A DNA stretch of 64,000 nt from Pyropia haitanensis (GCA_008729055.1 SDUX01000008.1:2356001-2420000), one strand, 5' to 3'. Counted from the stretch's first letter, positions 50,991 through 62,205 are shown. Numbers and translations are program-made. Notes: a model not told the origin generated them from the sequence alone.

Positions 50991-53688
50991 GGCGGTGGGG
51001 GGGGTTGTGGGGGGGGGGGGGGGGGTGGGGGGGAACGACAGGCTGCGCTGCGTAGGCTGCGCGCGGCGACCGCCGCGCGCGGGGCAAGTGCCGGGGGGGA
51101 GGAGGGGGCCGTTTGGCCGGCCGTGCCTGTTGGGGACTGCGGGTTGCGGGCGGCGGCGGCGGCCGCCGCCGGCGACGTCTTGTCGACCGCCGCCCGGCCG
51201 GCGGCTGGCTGTCTGCCGACGGGGGGCGCGGCGTGGCCGTCCCCTTCCACCCCCCAACAGAAAAAAAACAAAAAAAAAAACGGGGCCGCTCCCCGCCGCC
51301 TGTCCGCACCGCGCCCGCGGCGGGGGGGGTGCGGGCGGCAGTCCCCCCGCCCCGCCGCGTGTCGGCAAAAGGGGACGTCCGCCGCTCCCCCCCCCCCCCC
51401 CACCTCCCCCCCCCGCCCCATGTACATCGTGTACATATACCGCGGCTGCACCCGCTGACCGGCGGGACACACGGCCTCGCCGCGTTCCACCGAGAATGTC
51501 CCCGCGCGCGCGCGCGGATCCCCGCCTCGACCTCGGCGGGGCATCCGCTGTTTGGCCCCCCCCCGCCACGAGTGACGGAAATCCTCACTCGCGGATCTCG
51601 CGCCGCGCGCGCCTCTGCGGCCGCGCACAGCACCCCGTTTCGAAACTAGCGGGGTAAAAGAATACATGATTTTCACAAATATACCACCATAGGATTGTGT
51701 TACGACGCTTTTTCCTCTTCACACGATAGATTCCACTCCATCACCGGTACCACACGCTGTCGCCGGTTGGTGGTCAGCACGTTGCGTCGCACTCAATAAT
51801 TGGCACCCCTCATTTCGTGAGAATCGAGAATGCAGCGGTGCAAGTGGTCGCTTGCACGTCTCTCCCCACCTTGGTTCGTCCCAGTGCAAGCCGACCGCCC
51901 CGAATCCTCCCCCATCCCGCCCTTGCCATCCTGCCCCCCCGCCTCCCACCCCCTCTCGTGCGCCTCTCCACTGCCTTTCCCTCGCCTGCTCGCCACGGGC
52001 TCTGTCCCACCACTCCCACCCTTCTACTTCACCCCTCCCTCTGCTTTGTGCGCTGCACTGTCCGTCCCGCCTGGACGCGTGCGGCGGGATCGAAGGCAGC
52101 GGTGCATGACGTGGGCCGTTCACTTGGCGAGGCCACTCTTGGCGGTAAGCTGGGGTGGGACGGAGGGGGAGTGGGAGAGGGGAAGGAGGCAGGATGGGGC
52201 AAGGGCCAGGAGGGAAGGTGCAGGGACGGGCGAGGTGTACTATCCTCTCGCGTCTCACCACCGCCGGTGTCTCTGCCGCCACTGTCGCCATCGTCTCCGC
52301 CTCTGCTTCCGTTGCCGCTGCTTGCACCGCCGCCGCGAGCCCACTCCGCGTCTCTGTGGAGCGCGGCTCCCCGTGTGGGGGCGCCTGCGGACATGCGACG
52401 CGGCCATGATACTGACGCCTACTTCGAGCCTTGCGTGTCTTATGGGTCCTGCGGGCCCACTTTCCCTGTCTCTTCTCCTCTTCACACCCCTCCCTGTCCC
52501 GCGCCCTCCCCATCCCACCCTTCTCACCCCCTCCCTTTCCCCTCCTCCCCCTCTCTGGACCCCGCCGCACCTCATTCTTCACACTACCCTCTCACCCACC
52601 TCGGCGCGTACCCCGCTCTCACTTCCGCCCTTCCCCATTCCCTTGTCTCGGGCGTCGTCTACGTGCCACCGCTGCCGCCTCCCTCTGGCCGACCTCTGGG
52701 TTGTGGGTCATTGTCGTCCCGCAAAAGGGGATTGATTGTCCCGCGCAAGTGCACCCGCAAGGCGGCGGTGGTGGTCTTCACCTGCAGCGGCGGCCGCAGA
52801 GACATCGGTGGCGGCTGCGGCAGTGGCGGCGGCAGCGGCTGTGGCGGCGTGCCCGACTGGTCTGCAGCCCACGCCGCGAGAGGTGCGTGGGCCCAGGTCT
52901 CCTCGCGGACGCTAGCGGAAGGGGTAGGACAGCGAGGGGGGAATGCCGCGGGAGGGGCGGGCGGCCATCGGGGGGGGAGAGGGTGGGCGCTCGGTGTAAC
53001 GGTCGCCGCACCGCCGGCGATGCGGGGTGTGCGTACTTGCTCATGCTGCGAGCATCCTCTGTGCTGAGATGCTGTGATGACACTGACTGACCTTGTCCGT
53101 CCCTCTCGCGTCGCTTGGATGTATGCTCGCTCCATCTTGGTCTCGCTGCTGTTGTCACCTTGCCGTGTTCGTCTGCTTCCATTTTCTTTTGTTGCACCAG
53201 ATGTGCTTGGCGGTCGGGGAGGGCAGGGCGATGCTGCAGATAGCAATAAAGCACATCTCGCACGAAAAAACCATGAAAGACGTTTGATACACAGGATCCG
53301 AAGTGTACTTGCGTGCATGTACCCGCATTGTCCATGCCAAACAGTATTCTTCATGCATAGTCACGACTACCCACTCACGACACATGCTCAGCTTTAAATT
53401 CTAGATCACAAACGTCTACACAGAAGAAGTGTGCTTTCGACTCAAGGAATAGACTTTCGGGAATATGTATTTGGCTACCCCGTCGGGTAAACTTCTGGGG
53501 CGCTGTGCGGCCGGCGAGGTTGCCTCCGCTGCCGGCGCGCGCCTGCCCCAGCCTCTGTCTTTTTTTTTTTTTCTCTTGTCTTCCCGCTGCCCGCCTCCCT
53601 CTCGCTTCCCCCCCCCGGCGCCGCCGCCCCCCTCCCCCCCTCCCCCCCCTTCCCACCCCCCACCACTCCCCCCCCCTTTTCCGTCACC
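50991..53688. other. Unassigned region; possible transcribed locus with poly(A)-like signal
   Basis: The first part (50991-51650) is the USP-C promoter and leader. A low-GC patch lies at 51650-51830. On the plus strand, 52100-53060 shows fragments with ordinary composition (MTWAVHLARPLLA before GTAAGC at 52143; VSAATVAIVSASASVAAACTA near 52270; a Cys/Gly-rich frame near 52780-52870) and an AATAAA at 53245-53250. They suggest a spliced transcript, but I could not assemble a convincing protein. Confidence 0.3.
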
Positions 53689-53904
53689 ATGGCGTTTGTC
53701 ACCCCGCTGCTCGTCCCCCCCGCGGCGCGCCGGTGTGCCGTGCGCGGCGGCGGCGGCGGCGGCGCGCCGCGGCGGGCGGCCGCCGGCCGCCGCCGCCGGC
53801 GGGCGGTGCCGACGGCGGCGCTCAACCGGCAGGCGGAAATCGCGCGCGTCATGGAGCAGCTCGCCGCGCTCAAGGCGGCCAAGGCGGCGGCGGCGGCCAA
53901 GGCG

Positions 53905-53937
<33 letters not shown>

Positions 53938-54763
53938 GGGGAGGGGGGGCGGCCGTCGGCGCCGCCGCCGCCGCGCCGCCGCCGCTGCCGCCGCCGCCGC
54001 CGCCGTCGCCGCCGCTGCCGTCGTCACCGGCCGCCACGGCGGCGGCGGCGGCACCCGCCGCGGCGGCGGGCGCCGCCCCCCCCGCCCCCCCCGCCGCCAC
54101 GCCCATGCGGCCACCGCCAGTGGCGGCGGTGACGGCTGGCGGGTCTACCCCCCCCCCCCCCCCCCCGTCCCCCCGGTCGTTGGCCGACCCGCCCGTCGCG
54201 TCGGCCTACGCGCCCACCCTCGGCCTGGGCGTGCACGGCACGGCGAGCCGGTTCCTGCCGCTCGCCGCCACCGAGCCGGCCGACTCGTCCCCCGGGTGGT
54301 TGCCGTCGCGGGCCGCGTCGGCGGCGGCCTGACGGCGGCGGCGCTCGGGGCCACCCCCTGCCTAACCGCCGCGCACGGGGCGGGCGTCTTTGCCGTTGGC
54401 GCCGTCCCGGCGGGCGGCACCGGCTGGCCGGGGGGGGCGGTCGTGGCCGTTGGCGGCGGCGAAGCGGCGGCGGTGCGCGAGGCGGCGGACCTGATCGGCG
54501 TGTGGGTGCCGGGCACCGCGCTGGGCGTCGGGTGGGAGGATGGCGCCGACCACGACCTGCTCGTCGCGGTCGACCGGTCGGACCGGCAGTGGACGCGCGG
54601 CGCGTTTTACGTGTGCGCCGCGCCGGGGGGGGGGGTGGAGGTGGGCTCCGCCGAGGCGCCGCCGGCGGGCGTCATCCTGGGGCGGATCGTGCTCGTGCAT
54701 ATGGAGCGGTACGGGCGGGGGGACCAGGCGGGCGGCTTTGAGGAGATGAATGAGGTGTACTAG
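53689..54763 (+). CDS. Plastid-targeted protein of unknown function, crossing two apparent frame breaks
   Basis: The family is not recognised. ATG 53689 (MAFVTPLLVPPAARRCAVRG) opens an Arg/Ala/Gly transit-like leader and a helix (NRQAEIARVMEQLAALKAAK), then a Pro/Ala linker. The conserved-looking part starts SAYAPTLGLGVHGTASRFLP in a second frame and continues in a third: VVAVAGRVGGGLTAAALGAT, FAVGAVPAGGTGWPGGAVVA, VREAADLIGVWVPGTALGVG, WEDGADHDLLVAVDRSDRQW, ending GGFEEMNEVY. Each change of frame is repaired by one extra base, at the G7 run near 53942 and near the C5 run at 54290. A T13 tract (53560-53572) lies in the leader. The soluble Gly/Ala-rich domain with WEDGADHD has no assigned function. 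Confidence 0.55.
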
Positions 54764-55073
54764 GCGGGAGGGGGTGCGCGGTTGTGGGAGGGTGGAGAGG
54801 GTGGGGGGGGGGGGGAGGGGGGGGGAGTAGGGGCGTGAGGAGATGGAGGATCCACAGCGGCCACGGGGATGGGGCAGTGTCGAGGGAAGGAGGGCAGGTG
54901 GGTGGATGGTTGCGTGCAGCCGGATGCCAGTGGACCTTTGCCATGTGCGCGTGACGGTGATCCCGTTGTGGCAGTCGGGACCACGGTCGGGACCATCGTG
55001 GTGCACGTACGCGACACAGACACAACACAAACGATTTGTATCCCTGCCGCTCGCCCCGCAGAGGCGCTACTCC
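54764..55073. other. Convergent spacer
   Basis: G-rich just after the 53.7-kb gene, otherwise featureless. It separates the 3' ends of two convergent genes. Confidence 0.35.
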
Positions 55074-56300
55074 TCAACAACCTCCAACCTCCACGCCCCA
55101 TTCATCTCGCGCGTTGCTGGCGGAGCGCGGCACCGCCAGCCAGCCATCCCCCCCCCCCCCCCCGCCCCCCCCTCCCCACGCCCCCACCCGTCCACCAACT
55201 CTCCACTGCCCACGCGCAACGCGCCCCGTCCCGCCCCCCCCCCGCTCAGCACACCGCCTTGCCACGCGGCACGAGCGACGTGAGCGCCCCCCCCCCCCCT
55301 CCAGCGCCGTCATCGACCGCCCCGTCGTGCGGTACACGGCGCGTAGCGGCGCGAGCAGCGCCGACGCCACCCCCGGCGCGACGGCGGTGGTGTAGGTGCT
55401 GGCGCGGACGCCGCCCACGACAATATCCCCGTGCAGCGTCTGCGGGTTGTACAGGCCCCCCGCCTTGACGCGGCGGCTGGCAGTGACGGGGGAGGCGGCC
55501 CAGCCCGTCGGCGTCGCCACCTGCAGCGTGTCGCCCACCGCCACGGCCGCGGCCGCGACGAGCCGCCCATTCGCATACACATAGTGGCCCGCCGACGCGT
55601 CGAGGCGGGCGCCGCCCGCGGTGGTCAGCCGCACAAACGACCGCGGCGGCGTCGGCAGCTTGTGGGTAAACAGAAAGACGGGGGAAAACGCGGCCGGGGT
55701 GTCCCCCGCGGCGACGCGCACCACGTCGCCGACGGCGAGGTCGGCCATCGCCACCACCCGCCCGTCGGCCGTCTCGGCCGTCGCGTCGGCCGGGAAGCAG
55801 TCGGCAACGACGCCGTCGTCACTCCCCGCGTCGCTGTCCGCGTCGTCCCCGAGCGTCGCCGCCGTCGGCGTGGCGGTCAGGTCGTCCTGCGCCGACTCGG
55901 CGGCCGACTCGGCGTCCGACGCGGCGCTCTCCGCGTCCGACGCCGCCTCCGACGCCGCCTCGGACGCGGCGCTCTCCTCTTCCGACTCGGCCTCAGACTC
56001 GGCCGACGACGCGAGGGAGCTGGCGGTGGACGCGCCGACCGGCACGGGCGTCGCCTCCTGCCGCGTCGCGGCGTCGAGGGCGGCGAGCGCCTCGGCGGTC
56101 AGCCGCCGCGGGGGGGGGCCCACCTCTGCCGCCGCCACCGACGCGGCGCCCAGCGACGGCGGCGGCGCCGCGGCGGCGGCGGCGGCGGCGCCGCCGCCGC
56201 CGCCCGACGTCGGCGCGCCGTGGATGGAGGGGGCGACCGAGAGGGCGACCAGGGCGGTCACGACGGCGGTGCCGGTCGCCTTTTTGGTGGGCGGCGCCAT
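55074..56300 (-). CDS. Secreted Hedgehog-type Hint (Hog) autoprocessing-domain protein
   Basis: ATG 56300 opens a signal peptide (KKATGTAVVTALVALSVAPS). An Ala/Pro region and an acidic Ser/Glu/Asp/Ala repeat (about residues 105-160) lead to a Hint domain beginning at Cys ~168: DCFPADATAETADGRVVAMA, LAVGDVVRV, FSPVFLFTHKLP, SFVRLTTAGGARLDASAGHY, VAVGDTLQV, GGLYNPQTLHGDIVVGGVRA, STYTTAVAPG. These match Hedgehog Hog domains, which cut themselves from the N-terminal segment. The nucleophile Cys and block-B His are kept. The residue matching fly Hh D303, which activates cholesterol, is His, and the ASCYA Cys is Thr. The frame runs to 55074, but one more base in the 13-C run at 55287-55299 would give ALTSLVPRGKAVC and a stop at 55246. 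Hog-only proteins occur in red algae; their role is unknown. Confidence 0.85.
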   Translation of the reverse strand: MAPPTKKATGTAVVTALVALSVAPSIHGAPTSGGGGGAAAAAAAAPPPSLGAASVAAAEVGPPPRRLTAEALAALDAATRQEATPVPVGASTASSLASSAESEAESEEESAASEAASEAASDAESAASDAESAAESAQDDLTATPTAATLGDDADSDAGSDDGVVADCFPADATAETADGRVVAMADLAVGDVVRVAAGDTPAAFSPVFLFTHKLPTPPRSFVRLTTAGGARLDASAGHYVYANGRLVAAAAVAVGDTLQVATPTGWAASPVTASRRVKAGGLYNPQTLHGDIVVGGVRASTYTTAVAPGVASALLAPLRAVYRTTGRSMTALEGGGGRSRRSCRVARRCAERGGGGTGRVARGQWRVGGRVGAWGGGGGGGGGDGWLAVPRSASNARDEWGVEVGGC

Positions 56301-58050
56301 GGTGCGGGGGGGGGGGCGCGGGGGGTGTGGAGGAGCCGCCGGCGGTGCGGCCACGGGGAAGGAGCGCGGGCAAGGCGGGGCGGCGGTGCGGAAAAAAAAC
56401 ACCTAGCCGCCGGGGAGCAAGACGAGCAAACGTAGGGGCAACAGACCAGCGGGGCAGGGGCGCGTCAATGGTGGGTGCGGCGGTGGTGGCAGCGGCGGGG
56501 GCGCGCCGGCCGGCGGCGGCGGCGGTGATAAACCGCGGTGGCCCCGCGGCGGGGGCGGGGCACGGGCGCGGCGGGCGCCGCGCGTGGCGCTGGCGCTTGC
56601 GCACGCACGCGTCCCCCCCCGGCGGCCACTCCACGGCCGGCCCACGAGGCCAGTGGAAAGAGCCGGCGCCCCGGCCGGCGTAGGCGGCGCGGCCAGCGCG
56701 GTGCGGCGGCCGACAGCCGCGTCGGCGCGAGGGGCGGCCGCTACAGCGCTCCCCCACCCCCCCCCCCCCCCCCCACGGCAGCAGCCAGTGGCAATACCGG
56801 TCCCATCCCCCCCCCCCCCCTTCCGGCCTCCCGCCCTCTCGTCGGCCCCGAGCTTGCTTTCTCGCCTAGCCGTTTGCACCACCCCCCCCCCCCCTCCCCC
56901 CCACGCCTCCTCCTTGCAGCCATTCCGTTGCACCCCCCGCTGTACAGTACCCCCCCGCGGCCAAGGCCCACCATGGTGGTTGCCGCGCCGCCGTGACGCA
57001 TCCGCCGCCACACCCGCAACGCACGACGCGGGGGGGGACCCTACACGGGGGCCCCCCACCCCCACACCTTGCGTGGAAGGGAAAAGAGGGGGGGGGGGGG
57101 GGGTGGGCATGGGCGGCTGGTGACCGCCGGCTGCGCGCACGTGGGGCGTCCTGGCGGCGGTCCCCCCCGGGGGCGCGCGTCCGTCGCTAGAGCCACCGCC
57201 GGTTGCGTTTCCCGTTTGGTGTAGGGCCACGGCCAGGGGAGGCGCACCCTCGCGGGAAGGGGTGGGGGGGGGGGGGGGCGGAGGTTCCAACGCGAGGCTC
57301 GCGACGGGGACGGGGAGCGGTCACCCGCGGCCGGCGCTGGTAGACAGCGAGGGGGAAGCGCGGACCGGGGGGGGGGGAGGCGGCGGACACGGCGCGCGCC
57401 GCGCGGGGAGGCATCGGCCGCGGCAGCCGCTGTGGCGGATGACGTTGTGAGGGGGGGGGGGGGGGGGGGGGGGGGACGTCCGCGGGGGCGCCGGCCCCTG
57501 CACCCGTGCGTTTTGCAGCGCGGGAGGTCCGCACGCTCGGCCGCCCGCGCCTGCCATCCTGCAGGTTGGGGGGGACGGGGGGGGGGGGGGGGGGGGTGAG
57601 TCCATAGATAACACTGGGGAACTCGGACCGGCTGTTGCTCCTAGTGTGTGGCGGAGTGCACCACAGCCGAGTGCCACGCGGGACGCTGCGCGGGCAGAGG
57701 ACAATGATCAGTCGGCAGCCGGCCTCGGCCAGTGGCCCCGCCACAGAGATTGTCCGCTGCCCGCCGCCCGCGGCGGAATTGGTCACGGAGGGAACGGACC
57801 ACGATGCGGGGTGCGGCACAACCAGTACATACACAAAGTACCGTCTCAGCAATTCACCGGCGCTGGCCAATGACACAAATTACTTGACAATGTTTGAGAC
57901 GAATGCCACGATGGTTCCGTGGCCGGTTTGGCGCGGCGCGGTGGACCCCGCGCGCCACGCACGCCGACCGGGGCGGCGACGAGGAAGAGACCTCCGTGGT
58001 GACCTGACGGAGCAGCGCGTCGGGCGCAGGGGCCGAGGGGGAGGAGCAGC
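56301..58050. other. Gene-poor region upstream of the Hint gene
   Basis: It has an A8 run at 56392-56399 (T tract 92 bases before the Hint ATG), extremely long G/C homopolymers (about 56757-56774, 57451-57474, 57578-57597) and a lower-GC patch at 57600-57900. No gene is supported. Confidence 0.4.
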
Positions 58051-58985
58051 GGCTCTTGTCCGCCAGCGGCTTTGAGTCCAACTGTAACAGCGGGCGTCGC
58101 CGGGCGGCAGGTGTGTGGCCGAATGAGCCACAGGGAGAGGGCCCCGCCGCCGCCGCCGTGACCGCCGCCGCTGCTGCCGCCACCAACGGGTTGGCGGATC
58201 CAAAGGGGGGGCGCCTAGGGGGAGGGCTGCATGCTCCGACCCCGCCTCAGGATTGGTCTTTGACCGCCCAGAGCGTCCGCCCGTTGCGTGCAAACGGCTG
58301 CGCGGGCAGCGGCGGTGCCAAGGCGGGGGCGGCGTGGCGGCGGCGGCGGCGGCTCCCAGGAGCCACCGCGGCCAGTGTTGTGGTTGGGGGGCGGGAAGGA
58401 GCAGACGGAGAAGGGTGTGTTGCTCTGTGGGGCCTCGCGGGGGCGGCGGCGGCGGCGGCGGCGGCGACGCCGCCGCCGCGCGCAGAGTCGCCCGCGGTGC
58501 GACGGTGGCGGGCGCTGGCGGCGTTGGTGGTGGCGGCGACGCGGCCGTGGCGTCCCCTCCCTCCTTGCAGGGCGGCTCTGGACTCCGCGGGCGTTCCGAC
58601 CACCACCGCGCTGCCGCCGCCGCCACGGCTCCCCCTGCCGCCGTCGCGGTCGCCCGTTTGCGTGGCGGCCGCGGCGCGCGGCTTTGCGGGCCCGCCCCCG
58701 CCGCCTGGGCGCCACCGCCGCGGCCCGCGGCGGCGGCACTCCCCCACCGACCGACGGCGACGGACGCGGGCGCTACCGACGACGCCGCCGCCGCTGTCGG
58801 CAGCACCGTCGGTAGCGGGTGTGTCGCCGCGCTCTCCCCCCTCCCCGCCGACCCCCCCGGCCCCCCCTCCACTCGCCCCCTTTCCCGACAGAGCGTCCGG
58901 GGTGGGCGCTGGCTTTGTCGCGGCGGCCGCGGGTGCGGGCGCCGCCAGCCTCGGCCTCGCCGCCGCCGCGGTGGCGCTCGCGTAG
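58051..58985 (+). other. Possible unassigned gene with a hydrophobic C-terminus
   Basis: A frame ending TDAGATDDAAAAVGSTVGSG (about 58750-58820) can be spliced, from a GTGTGT donor to a TTTCCCGACAG acceptor near 58891, onto ASGVGAGFVAAAAGAGAASL and GLAAAAVALA then a stop at 58985. That would make a C-terminal membrane tail. The upstream exon structure could not be settled among several low-complexity frames, and the minus strand is not excluded. Confidence 0.25.
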
Positions 58986-61281
58986 CGGCGTTTGCCCACC
59001 GCACGACGTGGGCGGTGGCGGTGGCGGTGACCAGGCAGTAGGGGTTGGGAGTGGCGGGGGGGGCGATGCCGGCGGGGAGCGGGGGGGGAAGCGGCGGCGG
59101 TGCTGGGCTCGCGCCATCCATGGATGGCACGGGGTCGGACGTGGGGGGTGTTGAGGCGTGCGGGCATGCCCATACGACGAGGCTCTTGGCCCTGAAGTGG
59201 TGCTGCCAGGACGCGGAGGGGTGCGCACGGCGGGCGGTTCCAACCTCGTCGGCTGCGGACAGTGCCGTGTCTGCGGTCGCGAAGCCCGCTCCGCCCCGCT
59301 GGCCGTGGGACACGGCGGACGGCGCCGCCGGGTCGCTCCGTCGGTCACCGCTGTAGCACATCGCGAGCGGCGAAGAGTGGGCGGTGGACCACCGGCGCTG
59401 CCGCGCCGCCGACACCTGTCTGGAGGTGGAGCCGCGCTGGAGCGCCGGTTCCGTGTCTCTTGCAGGACGAGCCGGCGTGGATACAGCTGAGTGTGAATTT
59501 GGCAAGGCGGAGAAGGAGGACAACCGATCGACGAGACCTGTCCGTATGTTCATCACATCCGCATCCCGAAAAAACACTCTACGTAGATATGGCACCAAGC
59601 CATATGAGCGGGAGTTCGCTGTCGTGGCGCGCACGTTCATTGGCTACTCCAGCCCTGGATCTGTACATTGTGGCGTGAATCGGGGTAGCCTATGATATGG
59701 GACTATACTGTACAAGACTAGTGGGTGGCAGCACAGGATCCGCCCCACATCTGAGGCGTTGTTCAGAATGTACAGCAATGTGAGTGCAGAGCAGGACAAA
59801 AAAAGAGAAATCTGGCGCCGCCGCCCGCATCAGAGCAGCGTGTCCCCACGGGCTGGGCGAGCGCGAGCGCGGGTGGGCTCCAGGCCAACGAATTTGATCG
59901 GTGGAGGCGCATCCGCTGCCCGAGTGCGACGCTCCGTGCCCCGCAAGCTGGCGATATTTCCCCCCACATCGACTGGCAGCCGCCTCAAGGCGCACCCCAA
60001 CGTAACTCTTCGTGGCGTCCTTGTCACCCCCCGGCCGCTCCCAATGAGGCATTCTACGGCACACCACAACTTGGATGGTGGGCGGGGGCGGGGGCGGGCG
60101 TGACCGCCTCCCCTCCGCCTCGCGATTGACAGCCCCTACACGCCCCGCGATTGGCTCCTCAGCGGAGGCCGGCGCGCCTCCCGCCGCCAGTCGCGGCCTG
60201 GGTCGCGCCACACGCTGACGGTCGCTGGCCAACGGGAGGGCGTCCCGCCTTTTCGACCACCACAGCGGTTCCGGGGCCTCCCGCCAGGCCCCCCGCGCCC
60301 CCCCAAACAGCAGTGTCGGCGGTGGGGCCGCGTGGCGTGAGCGCCGCCGGTGGACACCGCCGCGGCCGGCGGCGCCACCCGTGCCCGCGTCGGCCGTCCC
60401 CCTCGTCCACCCCCCCGTGGCGCGCCGCGTGCGCGCGTGGCTGCCAGGCAGCAGCTGGCGGGCGGCTTGCGCCAGCCGACGCGCACGCTTTTTCGGCCCG
60501 CCACCGCCGGTGACCTCTTTTTTTCGGGCCGAGCCTGCGGGCCTCTGGGGTGTGGGAGGGCCGGGCGGCGCGGGCGCGGGGGGGTCAGTGCGGGGAGGGC
60601 TGACGTCGAGACGGCAGTCACTGCGGGAGGGCCAACGCGGGCCCACGCGCGGGTCATTCGAGGGCCACGCCGCCGCGCGGCAATCCCCCTCCTGCGGGGC
60701 CCTCTGGTCCCCTCCCTCCGTAGGCCCCGCGGCTCCCAATGGCCAACTCTACGTTTCGGGGCGGGCGCGTCTCAATCCCCCGGGGTCGGTGCGGCGGGGG
60801 AGAGTGCAGGTGCCCACCAGCCGCCCACTGTCGCAGTGCGGACGGCGGGGCGTGTTTTTCAGCGTGGAACTCGTCCGTCCCGCCCGCACCTGCCGGCCGT
60901 CGACGTGCGGTTTGCCCTCCTCGTACTGTACCCCCCCGACCCGTCCTCGCCGTCGTCAACGTGCCGCGGCCGCCGCGGTGGGGACTGGCGCCCGTCACGG
61001 CGGGCGCTCGTCCACCTGGCGGGGGTGGCGCCGTGTGGCTGCCAACGTGAGCCGCGGTCCCTCTTCGCGTCGCACGCGTCTGGCATCGACCACCTCCCCC
61101 CCCCCCCGCCCCCTCACCGTCCCCTGGTCCAGCCTGCGTTTGCACTGGGTACCCCAACGGAGGTGGTGAGACGGACAACGTGGCGGCATCCTTGTCCACC
61201 TCTTGGATCCGTTCGTTCCCCGAGTGCCCTGCTCTTGCTTCCCTATTTTCCCCCTTGGCCTGACCGGTTAACCCCATCGCC
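58986..61281. other. Intergenic region upstream of the desaturase
   Basis: A lower-GC patch at about 59500-60010 is flanked by GC-rich sequence. A T7 tract near 60519 and a pyrimidine-rich leader from about 61080 precede the desaturase. A 103-codon frame at 60739-61050 (ATG start, MANSTFRGGRVSIPRGRC) has mixed composition and no recognisable motif, so it is not called. Confidence 0.4.
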
Positions 61282-62205
61282 ATGGACAAGCGGGATCCCC
61301 ACTATGAGCGCAAGCAGGCCATCCTGGCTGAGGTGCCGGAAATCCGCAAGCTCTACGGCGTCGAGCGCCGCACCCAGTACTACGCCTACACCATTGTCGC
61401 GCTGCAGCTGGCCGCCGCGTACGCGGTGCGGGACTCGTGGTCTGGCGCGCTGGCGCTGGGCTTCACCATTGGCCCCTACCTCGACGCGGCGGTGCTGTGC
61501 CTCATCCACGAGGCCACCCACTTCCTCGTCTTCCCGTCGCCTGCGGCCAACCGGCTGCTCGGCATCTTTACCAACATTGTGCTGATGATCCCGCTGTCCG
61601 AAATCTTTCGGCAGCACCACGGGATGCACCACAAGAACCTGGGCGACGAGGTGTTTGACGTGGACGTGCCGTCGGACTTTGAGATCCGGGTGGTGGGGTG
61701 CAGTCCGCTGCGCAAGCTCATTTGGCTGACCTTTAACATGCTCATCCTGCCGGCGCGGTCGCTGTGCAAGCTCCCCGTCCACACTGACCGCTTCCTGGTG
61801 CTCAACTGGGTGGTGTCGCTGGGCTTTGGCGCCCTCACGCTCTTCTTCTCACGCCAGTCCTTCCTCTACCTGCTCCTCTCCTTTCTCCAGTCGCAAGGCT
61901 TCCACCCGGCCAATGCGCGGCAGGTCCAACGGCACCTGTTTGACGGCGACGACACCAAGCGCATCGTCGACGGGCCGACGACCTACTCGTACTATGGGTG
62001 GGCCAACCTGCTCACCCTCAACGTGGGGTACCACGTGGAGCACCACGACTTTTCGCACATCCCGTGGACGTCGCTACCCAAGCTGCGCGCGCTCGCGGGG
62101 CCCCGCTGGTATCCGGACGACAAGGCGTACCACCAGCGGGGGGTGTGGGACGTACTCAATTTTGTGATCAACCCGGACATTTCTCTGGCGGACTTTGCGC
62201 ACTAG
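61282..62205 (+). CDS. DES1: Sphingolipid delta-4 desaturase (dihydroceramide desaturase)
   Basis: Single exon, 307 residues. It follows the DES1/DEGS family from the N-terminal DPHYERKQAILAEVPEIRKL block onward, with all three histidine boxes of membrane di-iron desaturases: HEATH (near residue 75), HHGMHH (near 113) and the diagnostic NVGYHVEHHDFSHIPW (near 252), plus DVDVPSDFE and TYSYYGWANLLTLN. The enzyme introduces the delta-4 trans double bond into dihydroceramide at the ER membrane using cytochrome b5 electrons. Compared with animal DEGS1 (about 323 residues) the N-terminus lacks the ~12-residue myristoylation leader, and the C-terminal tail is shorter. The ATG at 61282 sits after a pyrimidine-rich leader. 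Identification is firm. Confidence 0.95.
   Translation: MDKRDPHYERKQAILAEVPEIRKLYGVERRTQYYAYTIVALQLAAAYAVRDSWSGALALGFTIGPYLDAAVLCLIHEATHFLVFPSPAANRLLGIFTNIVLMIPLSEIFRQHHGMHHKNLGDEVFDVDVPSDFEIRVVGCSPLRKLIWLTFNMLILPARSLCKLPVHTDRFLVLNWVVSLGFGALTLFFSRQSFLYLLLSFLQSQGFHPANARQVQRHLFDGDDTKRIVDGPTTYSYYGWANLLTLNVGYHVEHHDFSHIPWTSLPKLRALAGPRWYPDDKAYHQRGVWDVLNFVINPDISLADFAH

Noticed and set aside
57880..59640. 586-codon minus-strand frame
   Set aside because: Composition changes erratically; no motif; the plus strand shows a better splice-supported tail at 58.98 kb.
60739..61050. 103-codon frame with ATG upstream of the desaturase
   Set aside because: Pro/Arg/Gly-rich with scattered Cys and no recognisable domain; three competing frames in the same place look equally good.
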